A stretch of DNA of 52,292 bases from Rhizobiaceae bacterium. Its GTDB lineage: Bacteria > Pseudomonadota > Alphaproteobacteria > Rhizobiales > Rhizobiaceae. Both the position numbers and the translations under genes were made by a program. Shown here in pieces: positions 27,013 to 35,394 of the stretch (the first letter of the stretch is position 1; every line of letters starts with the position of its first letter). The notes under the pieces are model-generated. The model was not told where the DNA came from, made no database searches, and saw only the letters and a program-made list of their open reading frames with translations. Location: positions 1 to 52,292 of the forward strand of contig JAMLJD010000025.1 in assembly GCA_023953775.1 (NCBI GenBank), in the 5' to 3' direction.

Positions 27013-27567
27013 ATGACCTTCGAACCCCTGATCGATGCAGGCCCGGCCATTCAGATCCATGTGATCGCCGCCATCCTCGCCTTTCTTCTCGGCGGCGTTA
27101 TCCTCTTCCGCCGCAAGGGCGACCGCCCGCACAGGCTCGCGGGCCGCGCCTGGGTGGCGCTGATGGCGGCGGTGGCGCTCACCTCGTTCTTCATCCACAC
27201 CATCAATCTGGTCGGCATATGGAGCCCGATCCACCTGCTGTCGGTCGCAACGCTGTGGTATCTGTTCCGCGGCGTGCAGCTTGCGCGGCAAAGGCGGATC
27301 ACCGACCACCGAAACATCATGCGCTCGACCTATCTCGGTGCGCTGGTGATCGCCGGCGCCTTCACCTTCCTGCCGGGCCGCGTCATGCACGACGTGTTCT
27401 TCGGCGGACCGCAGCCTTGGGTCGGCTGGGGCGTCTCGGTGCTGCTTCTCGGTGTCGTCGCCTTTCTCGCCAACCGCATGCGCCTCGAGGCTTCGCCCTC
27501 TGGCAATCGCCAGCAAAGCAAGCGCGTCGGCGCGACCGACACGCGCCCGCTGGTTTCAATCGATTGA
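27013..27567 (+). CDS. DUF2306-type small integral membrane protein
   Basis: The 184-residue protein has four or five hydrophobic spans (about 15-33, 46-66, 68-86, 106-124, 135-152). Conserved histidines fall in IQIHVIAA and FFIHTIN, a pattern of the DUF2306 family of predicted membrane proteins with possible heme or redox association. The ATG at 27013 has AAAGGA six bases upstream. It is divergent from the LytTR regulator with about 100 bases between the starts. The function is unknown; the family assignment is from the spacing of spans and histidines. Confidence 0.7.
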   Translation: MTFEPLIDAGPAIQIHVIAAILAFLLGGVILFRRKGDRPHRLAGRAWVALMAAVALTSFFIHTINLVGIWSPIHLLSVATLWYLFRGVQLARQRRITDHRNIMRSTYLGALVIAGAFTFLPGRVMHDVFFGGPQPWVGWGVSVLLLGVVAFLANRMRLEASPSGNRQQSKRVGATDTRPLVSID

Positions 27568-27680
27568 TCTCCGGCGACGGCCGGATAACCGCCTCCCGCC
27601 CACTTGCCGCCGCGCCGACTGTTTGACAAAAGGGGCCGCCGTCGTCGCGGCATCTTCTGGAAATCAGCGGGAATTCATCC

Positions 27681-28658
27681 ATGGCCAAAAGCGCTTCCTC
27701 CGGTCTCGACCGCATCCTCACCCTCGAACTGGTGCGCGTCACGGAGCGGGCAGCCGTTGCCGCGGCGCGGCTGCGCGGGCGCGGCGACGAGAAGGCGGCC
27801 GACCAGGTCGCCGTGGATGCGATGCGCTCCGAGCTCAACCGGCTGCCGATCTCCGGCACGGTCGTCATCGGCGAGGGCGAGCGCGACGAGGCGCCGATGC
27901 TCTATATCGGCGAGGAGGTCGGCACCGGCGGCGGCCCGGAGGTCGACATCGCGCTCGATCCGCTCGAAGGCACGACGATCTGCGCCAAGAACCTGCCCAA
28001 CTCGCTGGCCGTCATCGCCATCGCCGAGCGCGGCAGCCTGCTCTATGCGCCCGACGTCTACATGGACAAGATCGCGGTCGGGCCGGGCTATGGCGAAGGC
28101 GTCGTCGACATCGACGCGCCGGCGGTGGAAAACATCGAGAACCTCGCCAAGGCCAAGGGCGTCCCGGTCGGCGAGATCACGGCCTGCATCCTCGACCGGC
28201 CGCGCCATGCCCGCCTGATCGAGGCGGTCCGGGCGACCGGCGCGGCAATCCGGCTGATCGGCGACGGCGACGTCGCCGGCGTGATCCACACCACCGACCC
28301 GGACGAGACCGGCATCGACATCTATCTCGGCACCGGCGGGGCGCCGGAAGGCGTGCTCGCGGCAGCGGCGCTGCGCTGCATCGGCGGCCAGATGCAGGGG
28401 CGGCTGCAGCTCAACACCGAGGAGAAGGTGGCCCGCGCCGAGAAGATGGGCATCGCCGATCCCAACAAGGTCTACAGGATGGACGAGATGGCGCGCGGCG
28501 ACGTGCTGTTCGCCGCAACGGGCGTGACCGACGGCAACCTCCTGGCCGGCGTCAAGTTCGCGCGCGAGTCCATCCAGACGCACACCATCGTCATGCGGTC
28601 GTCGTCGCGCACGGTGCGCGAGATCAGGGCCCGCCACCAGGACCTGGACAAGTTCTGA
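27681..28658 (+). CDS. glpX: Class II fructose-1,6-bisphosphatase
   Basis: The 325-residue enzyme dephosphorylates fructose-1,6-bisphosphate in gluconeogenesis. The metal and phosphate motifs are plain: GEGERDEAPML (64-74) and DPLEGTT (93-99), plus GDGDVAG near 194-200. Length equals the family standard. It sits between the DUF2306 gene and recJ in the order hom-glpX-recJ that I associate with rhizobia. Cytosolic; manganese dependence is expected from the family. Confidence 0.97.
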   Translation: MAKSASSGLDRILTLELVRVTERAAVAAARLRGRGDEKAADQVAVDAMRSELNRLPISGTVVIGEGERDEAPMLYIGEEVGTGGGPEVDIALDPLEGTTICAKNLPNSLAVIAIAERGSLLYAPDVYMDKIAVGPGYGEGVVDIDAPAVENIENLAKAKGVPVGEITACILDRPRHARLIEAVRATGAAIRLIGDGDVAGVIHTTDPDETGIDIYLGTGGAPEGVLAAAALRCIGGQMQGRLQLNTEEKVARAEKMGIADPNKVYRMDEMARGDVLFAATGVTDGNLLAGVKFARESIQTHTIVMRSSSRTVREIRARHQDLDKF

Positions 28659-28725
28659 GCCGCGCCCGTTCCCGTCGCTCTATTGGACCCTGCGCCGGTC
28701 GGAATAATCGCGTAGTGTATGGCCG

Positions 28726-30511
28726 ATGAGCACTGATCGGCGCTATTTCCTCGATGTCCGCAATTCGGCGAACGGGCTTGGCTGGGAACACCGGCTGGAC
28801 CAGCGCCAGGAGAATGCCGCGCTCGCCATCGCCCAGGGCCACGGCGTACCCGACCTCGTCGCCCGCATCCTCGCGGGCAGGGGCGTAACCGCGGACGAGA
28901 CGGCCGGCTTCCTCGATCCGACGATCCGCGACCTGCTGCCCGATCCCGCCTCGCTGACCGATATGGACACGGCCGCTACAAGGATCGCCGAGGCGATCCG
29001 CCGGCGCGAGGGCGTCGCGATCTTCGGCGATTACGATGTCGATGGTGCCGCGTCGTCGGCGCTGATGAAGCGGTTTCTCGCGCATTACGGCATCGACGCC
29101 GAGATCTACATTCCCGATCGCATCTTCGAGGGCTATGGCCCGAATCCGGATGCCATGACCGACCTCGCTTCGCGCGGCGCCAAGCTCATCGTGACCGTCG
29201 ACTGCGGTATCAACAGCGCGGCCGCCATCGCGGCCGCGAACGATGCAGGCGCACAGGTCGTGGTGCTCGACCACCACCAGGTTGGCGGCGATCTTCCGCC
29301 AGCCGTCGCCACCGTCAATCCGAACCGCGAGGACGATCTGTCGGGGCAGGGGCATCTGTGCGCCGCTGGCGTCGTGTTCCTGACGCTGGTCCGTGTCGTG
29401 CAGGTGCTGAGGGCCGACGGACGCCGATCGGTCCGCGCCAGACCTGCTGGGATGGCTCGATCTCGTCGCTATGGCGACCGTATGCGACGTCGTTCCGCTG
29501 ACCGGTGTCAACCGCGCCTTCGTCGTCAAGGGCCTGATGGTGGCACGCAGGCTCGGCAATGCCGGCATCGCGGCGCTCGCCAGGGTGGCGCGCGTCGGCG
29601 AACCCATCAACACCTTTCACCTGGCCTTCCTGATCGGGCCGCGCATCAATGCCGGAGGACGCATCGGCGATGCCGCGCTCGGGGCGCGGCTCCTGTCGAC
29701 GGACGATCCCGTCGAGGCCGACCGGATCGCGGAAACGCTCGACCGGTTGAACCGCGAGCGCCAGGAAATGGAAGTCGAGATGCTCGCCCAGGCGCGGGCC
29801 GAGGTCGATGCAGAACTGGCGGCCGGCGAGGGGCCTGCCGTGATGGTCACCGCATCGGACAACTGGCATCCGGGCGTGGTCGGGCTGCTCGCGTCGCGGC
29901 TCAAGGATCACGCCCGGCGGCCGGTCTTCGCGATCAGCTTCAACGCCAACGGCACAGGCACCGGGTCCGGCCGCTCGATCGCCGGCTTCGATCTCGGACG
30001 GCTGGTGCGCGCAGCACTCGACGAAGGCCTGATCTTCAAGGGCGGCGGCCACGCCATGGCAGCGGGAATCACCGTCGAGAAGGCCCGGCTCGGCGCGTTG
30101 CGGGCCTTTTTCGAAGAGAGGGCCGCGGATGCGGTGTCGCGATTGCGCGACGAGGACAGCCTGAAGATCGACGGCGCGATTTCGGCCGACGGTGCGACCT
30201 TCGAGCTTCTGGCGGCGCTGGAGAAGGCGGGACCTTTCGGTGCCGGGCATCCAGCACCCCACATCGTGCTGCCGCGCCACAGGATTTCGTTCGTGCGTCC
30301 CGTGGGCGCGAACCATTTGCGGGTCGAATTGCGCTCCGACACGGGACGCAGCATCAACGCCATCGCGTTCCGCGCGGCGGACACGGATCTGGGCGCCTTT
30401 CTGTCGTCGAATGTCGGGCAGACGGTGCATGTCGCCGGAACGCTCGGTTCGAATTACTGGAACGGCGCGCATACCATCCAGTTTCGCATCGCCGACGCGG
30501 CGAAAGCCTGA
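28726..30511 (+). pseudogene. recJ: Single-strand DNA exonuclease RecJ, frameshifted
   Basis: The first part (28726 to about 29415) encodes the RecJ DHH phosphoesterase core with FGDYDVDGAASS (Asp-rich motif at 102-107) and LDHHQVGG (DHH at 182-184). The second part, in the next frame from about 29425, resumes with PDLLGWLDLVAMATVCDVVPLTG and runs through the DHHA1 segment (GGGHAMAAGITVE) to the stop at 30511. The break lies between about 29413 and 29440. Removing one C from CGCCGA near 29425 joins the frames as ADGRDRSAPDLLG. All catalytic motifs remain on both sides, so this is either a recent mutation or a sequencing error. RecJ degrades 5' single strands in recombination repair; as read, only a truncated protein would be made. 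Confidence 0.88.
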
Positions 30512-30513
30512 GT

Positions 30514-31497
30514 TCAGGCCAGCACGGATTGCAGCCGGGCGAGCTCGGCAAGTTGAGCGCGGGTGGCTTCGTATCCGAGGCGGATCGCTTCGTCGGCGCG
30601 ATGGAATTCGGTCAGGCCGATATGGCCGAGCTTCGGCTGCAGCGACAGGTCCGGCGGGTCGCCGGCCAGCCGCGACCGCGAAATGCGGTCCTGGATGATG
30701 TTGAAAGCTTCGACCATGACGCCCGTGATGCCCATCCGGGCCTCGCGCTCGCTGACGCCTTTCTGCACAACCAGCGGCGCCTTGCCGCCATCGGGCATCG
30801 GGTCGCTTTCGTCAGGCATGTCGGCGGAGTGCTTGATCACCGCCGCGCGGCCGAAAAGATCGTAGTGCAGGTTGACCGCAACGACGAGCGGCTGCTCGTG
30901 CGCGCGGCACACCGAAACCGGAACCGGGTTCACCAGCGCGCCGTCGACGAGCACGCGCTTGTTGCACACCACGGGTTCGAACACGCCCGGCAGCGCATAG
31001 GAGGCGCGCATCGCCGTGATCAGCGATCCGCTCGAAAGCCAGATCTCGTGGCCGGTACGGATTTCCGAAGCGACGCAGACGAACGGCCGGTCGAGGTCGG
31101 CAAACCGCAGCCCGTCCATGTGCTTCTGCATCTGGGCCGTCAGCTTCATGCCGCCGAACAGGCCGCTGCCGCCGAAATTGAAATCGAGCAGGCCGAACAT
31201 GCGCCGCTTGGTCAGGCTGCGTGCGAATTCCTCGAGCTGGTCGAGCTTTCCGGCAAGGTAGCAGCCGCCGACAAGAGCGCCGATCGAGGTGCCTGCGATC
31301 ATCGAGATCTCGATCCCGGCCTCGTCGAGCGCACGCAGCACGCCGATATGTGCCCAGCCGCGTGCGGCACCGCCGCCCAGCGCAAGCGCTATCGGCGATT
31401 TGCGAACCGGCGGTTGTTCGAAATGCTCGGTATCCGGTGGAGCGGCAGCCGCTTCACGGTGATCATGCCTTGCACGCATCGACGCCCATTCGAGCAT
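30514..31497 (-). CDS. Patatin-like phospholipase (RssA/NTE-type)
   Basis: The 327-residue protein has the oxyanion motif GGGAARGWAHIGVL (41-54), the nucleophile Ser71 in AGTSIGALVGG and Asp185 in VDGALVNP, the Ser-Asp dyad of patatin lipases. It resembles the bacterial RssA-like branch. The ATG at 31497 is preferred because AGGAG lies 7 bases upstream; an upstream ATG at 31524 lacks a site. No signal peptide is seen, so it likely acts at the inner face of the membrane. It is convergent with recJ (2-base gap) and follows hisI in the same direction, a neighbourhood I recognise from rhizobia. Confidence 0.9.
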   Translation of the reverse strand: MLEWASMRARHDHREAAAAPPDTEHFEQPPVRKSPIALALGGGAARGWAHIGVLRALDEAGIEISMIAGTSIGALVGGCYLAGKLDQLEEFARSLTKRRMFGLLDFNFGGSGLFGGMKLTAQMQKHMDGLRFADLDRPFVCVASEIRTGHEIWLSSGSLITAMRASYALPGVFEPVVCNKRVLVDGALVNPVPVSVCRAHEQPLVVAVNLHYDLFGRAAVIKHSADMPDESDPMPDGGKAPLVVQKGVSEREARMGITGVMVEAFNIIQDRISRSRLAGDPPDLSLQPKLGHIGLTEFHRADEAIRLGYEATRAQLAELARLQSVLA

Positions 31498-31580
31498 CTT
31501 GATCTCCTCGTCCTGCGGCACCATACCGCAAGTCTCGTATCGAAATAGTGAATCTGTGTCGCAGCGGGCGACCGGAAGGT

Positions 31581-32039
31581 TCAGCCGGGCGTGCCGTAGG
31601 TCGACTGCGGATCGAAAAGCCTCTTCCCACCATCATCTTCAAGAACGGCTTCGCCGTCACGCAGTTCCACCCGCCGGTAGAAGCAGGAGCGCCGGCCGGT
31701 ATGGCAGGTCGCGGCGTCGCCGCCGACGTCGACGCGCAGCCAGATCGCGTCCTGGTCGCAGTCGACATGGATGTCCCGGACATGCAGCACGTTGCCCGAT
31801 TGCTCGCCCTTCTTCCACAGCTTGCCGCGCGATCTCGACCAGAAATGGGCGACACCGGTCTCGATCGACTGCGACAGCGCTTCGGCGTTCATGTGCGCCA
31901 CCATCAACAGCATGCCGTCGCCCGCATCTGTCACGACGGCCGTCACGAGGCCGTCCGCGTCGAAGCGGGGCGTTAGCTTTCCGCCGTCCTCGAGCGCGCT
32001 CTTGTCCGGCGACGGAGTGGAAAATTCGATGGGGGGCAT
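31581..32039 (-). CDS. hisI: Phosphoribosyl-AMP cyclohydrolase
   Basis: The 152-residue enzyme opens the adenine ring of phosphoribosyl-AMP in step three of histidine synthesis. The metal-binding residues are seen in DCDQDAIW and [10 protein letters not shown], and [17 protein letters not shown] is the typical substrate segment. It is the stand-alone HisI form without the HisE domain. It lies 39 bases after folE on the same strand. Other his genes are not in the window, as is usual for this rhizobial locus. Confidence 0.96.
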   Translation of the reverse strand: MPPIEFSTPSPDKSALEDGGKLTPRFDADGLVTAVVTDAGDGMLLMVAHMNAEALSQSIETGVAHFWSRSRGKLWKKGEQSGNVLHVRDIHVDCDQDAIWLRVDVGGDAATCHTGRRSCFYRRVELRDGEAVLEDDGGKRLFDPQSTYGTPG

Positions 32040-32078
32040 TCCGGGCCTCGGTAGGATTCGCTGCGGCCCGGAACGGTG

Positions 32079-32726
32079 TCAGACGGGCCGGCCGCCGCGC
32101 AGTGTCGTCAGGAACCTTATCTGCTGCTCCGGATTGTCGCGGAACACGCCCGTAAAGGTCGTTGTCGTCGTCGTCGATCCGGTCTTGCGGATGCCGCGCA
32201 TCGCCATGCACATATGCTCGGCTTCCAGGATGACCGCGACGCCGCGCGGATTTAGCACGTCCTGTATCACACCGGCAATCTGCGCCGTCATGGCCTCCTG
32301 CGTCTGGAGCCGGTGCGCGAAGATGTCGATCACGCGGGCGATCTTCGACAGCCCGACGACGCGCCCGTCCGGCAGGTAGCCGACATGGGCCCGGCCTATG
32401 ATCGGCACCATGTGGTGCTCGCAATGCGAATGAAACGGAATGTCCTTGATCAGGACGAGTTCGTCATAGCCGGCGACCTCCTCGAAGGTCCGGCCAAGTT
32501 CTTCCGCCGGATCCTTGTCGTATCCGGAGAACATCTCGCGATAGGCCTTGGCGACACGCTGCGGCGTATCGCGCAGGCCCTCGCGTTCGATGTCGTCGCC
32601 GGTCCAGCGCAGAAGGACCCGCACCGCATCCTCGACCTCGGCCTGCGTGGGACGCTCGGCAGGCTTTGGTTCCGCGCCCGTGGCGCTGTCGGAAGAGGAA
32701 GGAAAGTTCTTGATGATGGCGTCCAT
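32079..32726 (-). CDS. folE: GTP cyclohydrolase I
   Basis: The 215-residue enzyme converts GTP to dihydroneopterin triphosphate, the first step of folate synthesis. Zinc and catalytic residues appear in [14 protein letters not shown] and in [13 protein letters not shown]. The ATG at 32726 is chosen because it has GGGAGA upstream and gives the normal length; earlier starts would add an unrelated basic leader of up to 54 residues. It is divergent from the Fe-S scaffold-like gene and followed by hisI. Confidence 0.96.
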   Translation of the reverse strand: MDAIIKNFPSSSDSATGAEPKPAERPTQAEVEDAVRVLLRWTGDDIEREGLRDTPQRVAKAYREMFSGYDKDPAEELGRTFEEVAGYDELVLIKDIPFHSHCEHHMVPIIGRAHVGYLPDGRVVGLSKIARVIDIFAHRLQTQEAMTAQIAGVIQDVLNPRGVAVILEAEHMCMAMRGIRKTGSTTTTTTFTGVFRDNPEQQIRFLTTLRGGRPV

Positions 32727-32864
32727 GAAGGCGTCTCCCGTAGTCCCTTTCGTCGAAGGGACGAGTTGAACGGTTTGCTGCCTCATTGCGGGAATTGGAT
32801 GTGGCGTGTCCAGGCCCGAAACCGGCGTGCTGCGTTCCGTCTCGGAGGCCTGAAAAGCCAAACC

Positions 32865-32894
32865 TTGCCGCGACCGGAACCCGAGCATTATATA
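32865..32894 (+). promoter_or_regulatory. Candidate promoter for the Fe-S scaffold-like gene
   Basis: TTGCCG (32865-32870) and TATATA (32889-32894) are separated by 18 bases in the folE/scaffold divergent spacer. This would start transcription about 70 bases before the GTG start. It is a reasonable but unproven match to the housekeeping promoter. Confidence 0.3.
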
Positions 32895-32969
32895 TGAGCG
32901 GAAATGCGCTTTGGAAGGCGCGCGGGCGAAACGTATTGTTCAACCCGCGTCCGAATCTGGAAAAGTCTC

Positions 32970-33416
32970 GTGATCGACGACGTCTACAACGCAAAAATTC
33001 TCGGCTTTGCCGGAAATATCGGTCGACTTGGACATCTTGACGCTCCCGATGCTTCCGCAAAGGCGCATTCGAAACTGTGCGGATCGACCGTCACGGTCGA
33101 GATCAGGATGGACGGCGACGTGATCGCCGACTTCGCGCACGAGGTGAAGGCCTGTGCGCTCGGCCAGGCATCGTCGGCCATCATGGCGGAAAACGTCGTC
33201 GGCGCGTCCGCGTCCGAGTTGCGTGCCGTCCGCGAGACGATGCTGAAGATGCTCAAGGAAAACGGGCCGCCCCCGGAGGGCCGCTTCGCCGACCTCAGAT
33301 ATCTCGAGCCAGTGCGCGACTACAAGGCGCGCCATGCCTCCACCATGCTGACCTTCGACGCGGTGGTCGATGCGATCGGACAGGTCGAGCGCAAGCGCGC
33401 CGGACAGGCTGCCTGA
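32970..33416 (+). CDS. IscU/SufU-like iron-sulfur cluster scaffold protein
   Basis: The 148-residue protein starts at a GTG (VIDDVYNAKILGF) with GGAAAAG upstream. It has the NifU_N/IscU fold and two of the three usual ligands: Cys37 in SKLCGST and Cys62 in VKACALGQAS. At the third ligand position the segment KARHASTMLTFDAV carries no cysteine, so cluster binding may differ from that of IscU, or the histidine may help. Its neighbours folE and hisI are constant in rhizobia. The role in Fe-S assembly is inferred from the fold only. Confidence 0.82.
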   Translation: MIDDVYNAKILGFAGNIGRLGHLDAPDASAKAHSKLCGSTVTVEIRMDGDVIADFAHEVKACALGQASSAIMAENVVGASASELRAVRETMLKMLKENGPPPEGRFADLRYLEPVRDYKARHASTMLTFDAVVDAIGQVERKRAGQAA

Positions 33417-34454
33417 TCAGCCCGCCGAGAGCAGGTCACGGACCATCGGCGCGACTTTGGTGCCGAACAGCTCGATGCTCTTCATCATCTTGTCGTGGCC
33501 GAGCGTACCGGACGAGTATTTCATGTCGAAACGCCTGACCCCGAGCGCATTCATGGTCTGCGCGATCTTGCGCGCCACCGTTTCCGGCGACCCGACATAG
33601 AGCGAGCCTGCATCCGCCTCCTGGGTGAAGCGCTCCATCGTCGTCGGCCCCCATCCGCGCTCGCCGCCGATCCTGTCGTGGATCGCCTTGTATCCGGGCC
33701 ACAGCTCGGTCCGCGCCTGCTCGTCGGTCTCGGCGACATGGCCGGGCGAATGGACACCGAGCGGCAGCGCCTCGCCGCCGAGCTGCGCGACCGCGCGGTG
33801 GTAGAGATCGATGAAGGGAAGGAACCGTGTCGGTTCGCCGCCGATGATGGCGAGCATCATGGGCAGGCCGTAGCGCACCACGCGCACGACCGATTCGGGA
33901 CTGCCGCCGACGCCGATCCACGTCTTCAGCGGTCCGTCCTCGACCTGCGGATAAACGATCTGGTCGCCGAGCGGCGGCCGGGTTGTCCCGCTCCAGCTCA
34001 CCGGACCGCCGCCCAGCAGCGCCGCGAACAGGTCGAGCTTTTCCGAGAACAGCTTCTCGTAGTCGGAAAGTTCGTAGCCGAACAGCGGGAAGGATTCGGT
34101 GAAGGAGCCGCGGCCGAGAATCACCTCGGCTCGGCCGGACGAGAGCGCGTTCAGCGTCGAGAAGCGCTGGTAGACGCGGATCGGGTCGTCGGAACTCAGG
34201 ACGGTGACGGCGGAACCGAGGTGGATCCGCTCGGTCCGCGACGCGATCGCGGCGAGCACCGTCTCGGGCGCCGAAATCGCGAAATCGTCGCGGTGATGTT
34301 CGCCGAGCCCGATGAAATCCAGGCCCACCTGGTCGGCGAGCACGCCTTCCTCGACCACGTTTCGGATCACCTGGGCTTGCGACAGGAGCGTTCCGGTCTC
34401 GTCGATGGTAACGTCGCCGAACGTGTCGAGGCCGAGTTCGATGCGGTCGCTCAT
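33417..34454 (-). CDS. LLM-class flavin-dependent oxidoreductase
   Basis: The 345-residue protein belongs to the luciferase-like monooxygenase family (TIM barrel using reduced FMN or F420-like flavin). Recognisable segments are GLGEHHRDDFAISAPE (near 49-64), IHLGSAVTVLSSDDP (76-90) and GRAEVILGRGSF (106-117). The ATG at 34454 gives the family N-terminus with IELGLDTFGDV. The substrate is unknown. It converges on the Fe-S scaffold-like gene (stop to stop without a gap) and is divergent from yidD. Confidence 0.9.
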   Translation of the reverse strand: MSDRIELGLDTFGDVTIDETGTLLSQAQVIRNVVEEGVLADQVGLDFIGLGEHHRDDFAISAPETVLAAIASRTERIHLGSAVTVLSSDDPIRVYQRFSTLNALSSGRAEVILGRGSFTESFPLFGYELSDYEKLFSEKLDLFAALLGGGPVSWSGTTRPPLGDQIVYPQVEDGPLKTWIGVGGSPESVVRVVRYGLPMMLAIIGGEPTRFLPFIDLYHRAVAQLGGEALPLGVHSPGHVAETDEQARTELWPGYKAIHDRIGGERGWGPTTMERFTQEADAGSLYVGSPETVARKIAQTMNALGVRRFDMKYSSGTLGHDKMMKSIELFGTKVAPMVRDLLSAG

Positions 34455-34557
34455 CTGCTTGTGCTTTCCGTTTGTGGCAATCGGGTGGGACTGCGCACAC
34501 ATATAGCTTCGCGACGCTGCTTCAAATCGTGGCCGGTGAACGGATAGTCTCCGCATC

Positions 34558-34917
34558 ATGGACAATCGACAGCAAGGCGCTGGGGAAAGGGTAAGACCGG
34601 CGGGCCGCAACTGGCGCGGGCCGTGGCCGCGCACGCCCGGCCGCGTGCTCGGCACCGGCCTCGTCCGGCTCTACCAGCTCACGCTGTCAGGCTTCGTCGG
34701 CAATTCCTGCCGTCACTTTCCGACCTGTTCGGAATATGCCTACGAGGCGATCGCCAGGCACGGCCTGTGGCCGGGCGGCTGGATGGGGCTGTTCCGCTTC
34801 GCCCGCTGCGGGCCGGGCGGCACCCATGGCGTCGACCCCGTGCCGGAGCGCCTTGCGCCGTATTTCGCGTGGTACGCGCCGTGGCGCTACTGGAAAATCG
34901 CCGCCCGGAAAGGCTGA
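34558..34917 (+). CDS. yidD: Membrane protein insertion efficiency factor YidD
   Basis: The 119-residue protein contains the YidD core YQLTLSGFVGNSCRHFPTCS and the following EYAYEAIARHG, with the conserved cysteines and an amphipathic helix that docks on the inner membrane. It assists YidC-dependent membrane protein insertion. The basic N-terminal extension of about 30 residues is common in rhizobial versions. Here it is separate from rnpA and yidC and precedes the DUF1508 gene. Confidence 0.95.
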   Translation: MDNRQQGAGERVRPAGRNWRGPWPRTPGRVLGTGLVRLYQLTLSGFVGNSCRHFPTCSEYAYEAIARHGLWPGGWMGLFRFARCGPGGTHGVDPVPERLAPYFAWYAPWRYWKIAARKG

Positions 34918-35014
34918 ACGGCACTTTCGTCCGCCAAGACGCTTGTCGATCGCTGCGTCGCCTGACAGATTTCCCGCAAAGGGAATCATAAACGAGCAGC
35001 ACGGGGACAACGCC

Positions 35015-35191
35015 ATGGCTCACAAATTCGAGATCTACAAAGACAAGAAGGGCGAGTTCAGGGTCCGCTTCAAGTACAACAGCGAGATCATGTTCTCGAC
35101 CGAGGGCTACACCTCCAAGTCGAGCGCCCAGAACGCGATCGACTCGATCAAGAAGAACGGCCCCAACGCCCCGGTCGAAGACAACAGCTAG
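35015..35191 (+). CDS. DUF1508 (YegP-like) small protein
   Basis: The 58-residue protein contains one DUF1508 unit: KFEIYKDKKGEFRVRFKYNS, followed by GYTSKSSAQNAIDSIKKN. This beta-beta-beta-alpha module is usually duplicated in YegP; single-copy forms like this are common in rhizobia. The function is unknown. GGGGAC precedes the ATG by about 9 bases. Confidence 0.9.
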   Translation: MAHKFEIYKDKKGEFRVRFKYNSEIMFSTEGYTSKSSAQNAIDSIKKNGPNAPVEDNS

Positions 35192-35394
35192 GGCAGGCAG
35201 ACCGGCACCCGCCGGGCTTCGCATCTGGTAAAGCCTCCCGGCGCCGCGTGGCGTCGGGATGCTGACGTCTTTACCTGAGCCAGCGTCGCGCCTATGTAGC
35301 GTGCCGGTTGCCGGCGCGCCCATTGCCGTTGCGCCGCGGCCGGATCGAAAACACCACCCGCGCTCGTTTGCGGGACTGGATAGGAGAATGACGC

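Noticed and set aside
30511..31548. Extension of the first recJ frame past the recJ stop to 31548
   Set aside because: After the frameshift the first frame is out of register and runs antisense to the patatin gene; no real protein is expected there.
35192..35394. Possible T-box or leader upstream of thrS
   Set aside because: No T-box sequence, threonine-rich leader peptide or attenuator hairpin is visible.
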